A stretch of DNA of 64,000 bases from Paenibacillus brasilensis. Its GTDB lineage: Bacteria; Bacillota; Bacilli; Paenibacillales; Paenibacillaceae. Positions 62,334 through 64,000 of the stretch are shown here, piece after piece; positions within the stretch are counted from its first letter, which is position 1, and each line of letters opens with the position of its first letter. The position numbers and the translations under genes are program-made. The stretch is from positions 2,618,501 through 2,682,500 of the forward strand of contig NZ_CP045298.1 of NCBI RefSeq assembly GCF_009363115.1, written 5' to 3'. The notes below the pieces were generated by a model, which did no database searches, was not told the DNA's origin, and worked only from the letters and a program-made list of their open reading frames with translations.

Positions 62334-63953
62334 ATGACGCAAAATCGGCTTGATACCGACATCGTTGTGATTGGCGGAGGTCTTGGGGGGACATCGGCAG
62401 CGCTTGCGGCGGCGAAGGCTGGCATGAGAGTCATCATGACGGAGGAGACGGATTGGCTGGGGGGACAGCTAACTTCACAGGCTGTTCCTCCGGATGAGCA
62501 CCGATGGATCGAACAGTTCGGCTGTACAGCCACGTACCGTGAGTTTCGCAATCGTGTACGGGATTATTATCGTCAGAACTATCCGTTAACGGAAGAAGCT
62601 CATAATGATCCCATTCTTAATCCCGGCAACGGCTGGGTCAGTCGTCTGGCTCATGAACCACGAGTAGCTTTGCGGGTGCTTGAAGATATGCTTGCTCCCT
62701 ATCTGAATACAGGGCGAGTTCGTGTATATTATCGTACTGTGCTCGTTGCCGCTCAAACGGATGGGGACTGTATTGCTTCTGTAACCGTTCGTACCTCCGA
62801 TAGCCCTGATCATAAGGGCGAAGTTAGTGTGCTACGGGGAACGTTCTATCTGGATGCGACGGAGTGTGGCGATCTTCTTCCGTTGGCGGGAGTGGAGTAT
62901 TCGAGTGGAGCAGAGTCACGGGAAGCGACGGGTGAGCCTCATGCACTAAAGTGTGCTGATCCTTTGGATATGCAATCTATTACTCATGTTGCTGCCGTAG
63001 ATTATATCCCTCAAGGAAACTTCATTATAGAGCGGCCGCAGCAATATGATTTCTGGAGGAATTATATCCCTTCCTTTTCGCGGTTCCCAATTTTAAGCTG
63101 GTTCGCTACAGACGCAGATGATACCAGTAAACTAAAACAGTTCACTTTATTCCCTAACGATCAGGGCATAGTATCTTTATGGGATTATCGCCGCATTGTA
63201 GATCCCTCTATATGGAGCGAACCGTTAAATGATGGTGAGGTTACTCTTTTAAACTGGGCGCAAAATGATTATTACCTTGGTCCGTTGATCGGTGTCACCG
63301 CTCAGGAGCAGGAAAGACATCGAGAAGGGGCGCGTGAGTTGACTCGTTCATTAATCTATTGGCTTCAGACTGAAGCTCCCCGGTTAGATGGAGGATTCGG
63401 CTATCCCGGTATTCGGCCACGGGGAGATTTTCTTGGCACCTCGGATGGTTTGGCTAAAACAGCTTATATTCGCGAGTCACGCCGGATTCAGGCCAAGTAT
63501 ACGATAACAGAGTTTGATGTAAGTCGTGAGCTGCGTGGAGAGGAGGGACCCAAACGGTATGTAGACAGTGTAGGTGTAGGCAGCTATCATTTGGATCTTC
63601 ATCCGACTACGGTATCTCAGCGGGCATTTTATATCCCCAACTATCCTTATGAAATCCCGTTAGGCTCCCTTATACCGATAAGAGTACGTAATCTGCTTCC
63701 TGCCTGCAAAAATATAGGGATGACCCAAATCGCAAATGGCTGCTACCGTCTGCATCCTACAGAGTGGAACATAGGGGAATCAGCGGGGATTCTGGCGGCT
63801 TACTGCGTCTCTAATGGAATATACCCAAATGAAGTAAGCGAATCTACAGAACATCTGGGACGATTTCAAAACAGGCTTCTTCGCCAGGGGGTTGAGTTAC
63901 ATTGGCCTGCTGAGGTATTTGAACCGGAGGGAGTCACAGCGAGGGGCAACTAG
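62334..63953 (+). CDS. FAD-dependent oxidoreductase
   Basis: The 539-residue protein has a dinucleotide-binding fold at its N-terminus (DIVVIGGGLGGTSAALAAAK), a following TEETDWLGGQLTSQAVPPDE segment, YLDATECGDLLPLAGVEY near residue 180, and a C-terminal FAD-site segment (NIGMTQIANGCYRLHPTEWN, IGESAGILAAY). This fits the FAD_oxidored (PF12831-like) family found in sugar-degradation operons. The reaction is unknown. ATG at 62334 follows AAAGGGGA by eight bases; ATG at 62316 precedes that site. It is the last complete gene of the operon. Confidence 0.88.
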   Translation: MTQNRLDTDIVVIGGGLGGTSAALAAAKAGMRVIMTEETDWLGGQLTSQAVPPDEHRWIEQFGCTATYREFRNRVRDYYRQNYPLTEEAHNDPILNPGNGWVSRLAHEPRVALRVLEDMLAPYLNTGRVRVYYRTVLVAAQTDGDCIASVTVRTSDSPDHKGEVSVLRGTFYLDATECGDLLPLAGVEYSSGAESREATGEPHALKCADPLDMQSITHVAAVDYIPQGNFIIERPQQYDFWRNYIPSFSRFPILSWFATDADDTSKLKQFTLFPNDQGIVSLWDYRRIVDPSIWSEPLNDGEVTLLNWAQNDYYLGPLIGVTAQEQERHREGARELTRSLIYWLQTEAPRLDGGFGYPGIRPRGDFLGTSDGLAKTAYIRESRRIQAKYTITEFDVSRELRGEEGPKRYVDSVGVGSYHLDLHPTTVSQRAFYIPNYPYEIPLGSLIPIRVRNLLPACKNIGMTQIANGCYRLHPTEWNIGESAGILAAYCVSNGIYPNEVSESTEHLGRFQNRLLRQGVELHWPAEVFEPEGVTARGN

Positions 63954-63980
63954 CCCCTTGGCTGAATTTAATGAGGCGGA

Positions 63981-64000
63981 GAAGGGGAATTTGCATTGTA
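63981..64000 (+). other. Possible start of the next gene
   Basis: GAAGGGGA at 63981-63988 is a good ribosome binding site, followed after seven bases by TTG at 63996. The reading frame leaves the window, so this is only a hint that the operon continues. Confidence 0.25.

Overview
The window looks like chromosome of a spore-forming Gram-positive of the family Paenibacillaceae, most likely the Paenibacillus polymyxa group. The basis is the strong AGGAGG-type ribosome binding sites, SLH-anchored surface proteins, a YtrA-type GntR operon, a B. subtilis-like YkcB/YkcC glycosyltransferase set, and several ABC-transporter/glycosidase operons. This species call is inference; no rRNA or tRNA gene is present to confirm it.

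Layout. 1-150: start of a secreted protein leaving the window. 359-2782: YtrA-like GntR repressor, ABC ATPase, permease and a CcdC-like membrane protein, behind a promoter overlapped by a YtrA-type operator. 3158-4378: secreted protein with a stalk-like N-terminal domain and two SnoaL-like domains. 4461-14748: divergent sugar regulon (GH3, GH94 phosphorylase and LacI on the minus strand; binding protein and two permeases on the plus strand), arranged like the Listeria innocua beta-1,2-glucooligosaccharide (sophorooligosaccharide) locus, with a LacI-type operator at each divergent promoter. 14805-15100: remnant of an Rpn-type PD-(D/E)XK transposase. 15101-16870: sulfatase.

16934-25343 is the most interesting region: a ribosomal peptide (RiPP) locus with an ECF-like sigma factor, an exporter ABC protein, a 61-residue precursor with seven alternating cysteines, a radical SAM/SPASM maturase, a TIGR04066-like protein, an acyl-carrier-related protein, a very small ORF, a coiled-coil protein of unknown function, and a cytoplasmic subtilisin-like protease whose C-terminal half resembles the TIGR04066-like protein.

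25528-31280: GH51 arabinofuranosidase, an HSP90-family/TPR-like pair, and a glycerophosphodiester phosphodiesterase. 31444-39559: methyltransferase, galU, GtrA, GT2 and ArnT-like glycosyltransferases, divergent from an OmpR-type two-component system. 39642-43940: large Vpr-like protease with SLH repeats. 44302-45911: Mn-dependent pyrophosphatase and a MarR regulator. 46022-49169: a decayed area with a broken DNA-ligase fragment, an intact AT-rich ATP-dependent ligase with a 47-residue partner, two broken immunity-type genes (DUF4303-like, DUF1963-like), and an LSm-like protein. 49456-52907: SLH-linked serine hydrolase, GNAT protein and DUF420 membrane protein.

53101-63953 is one long operon: sugar ABC transporter, intracellular GH84 N-acetylglucosaminidase, DUF4127 protein, NanE epimerase, RpiR regulator, ROK kinase and FAD-dependent oxidoreductase. 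It probably imports and breaks down N-acetylhexosamine-containing oligosaccharides.
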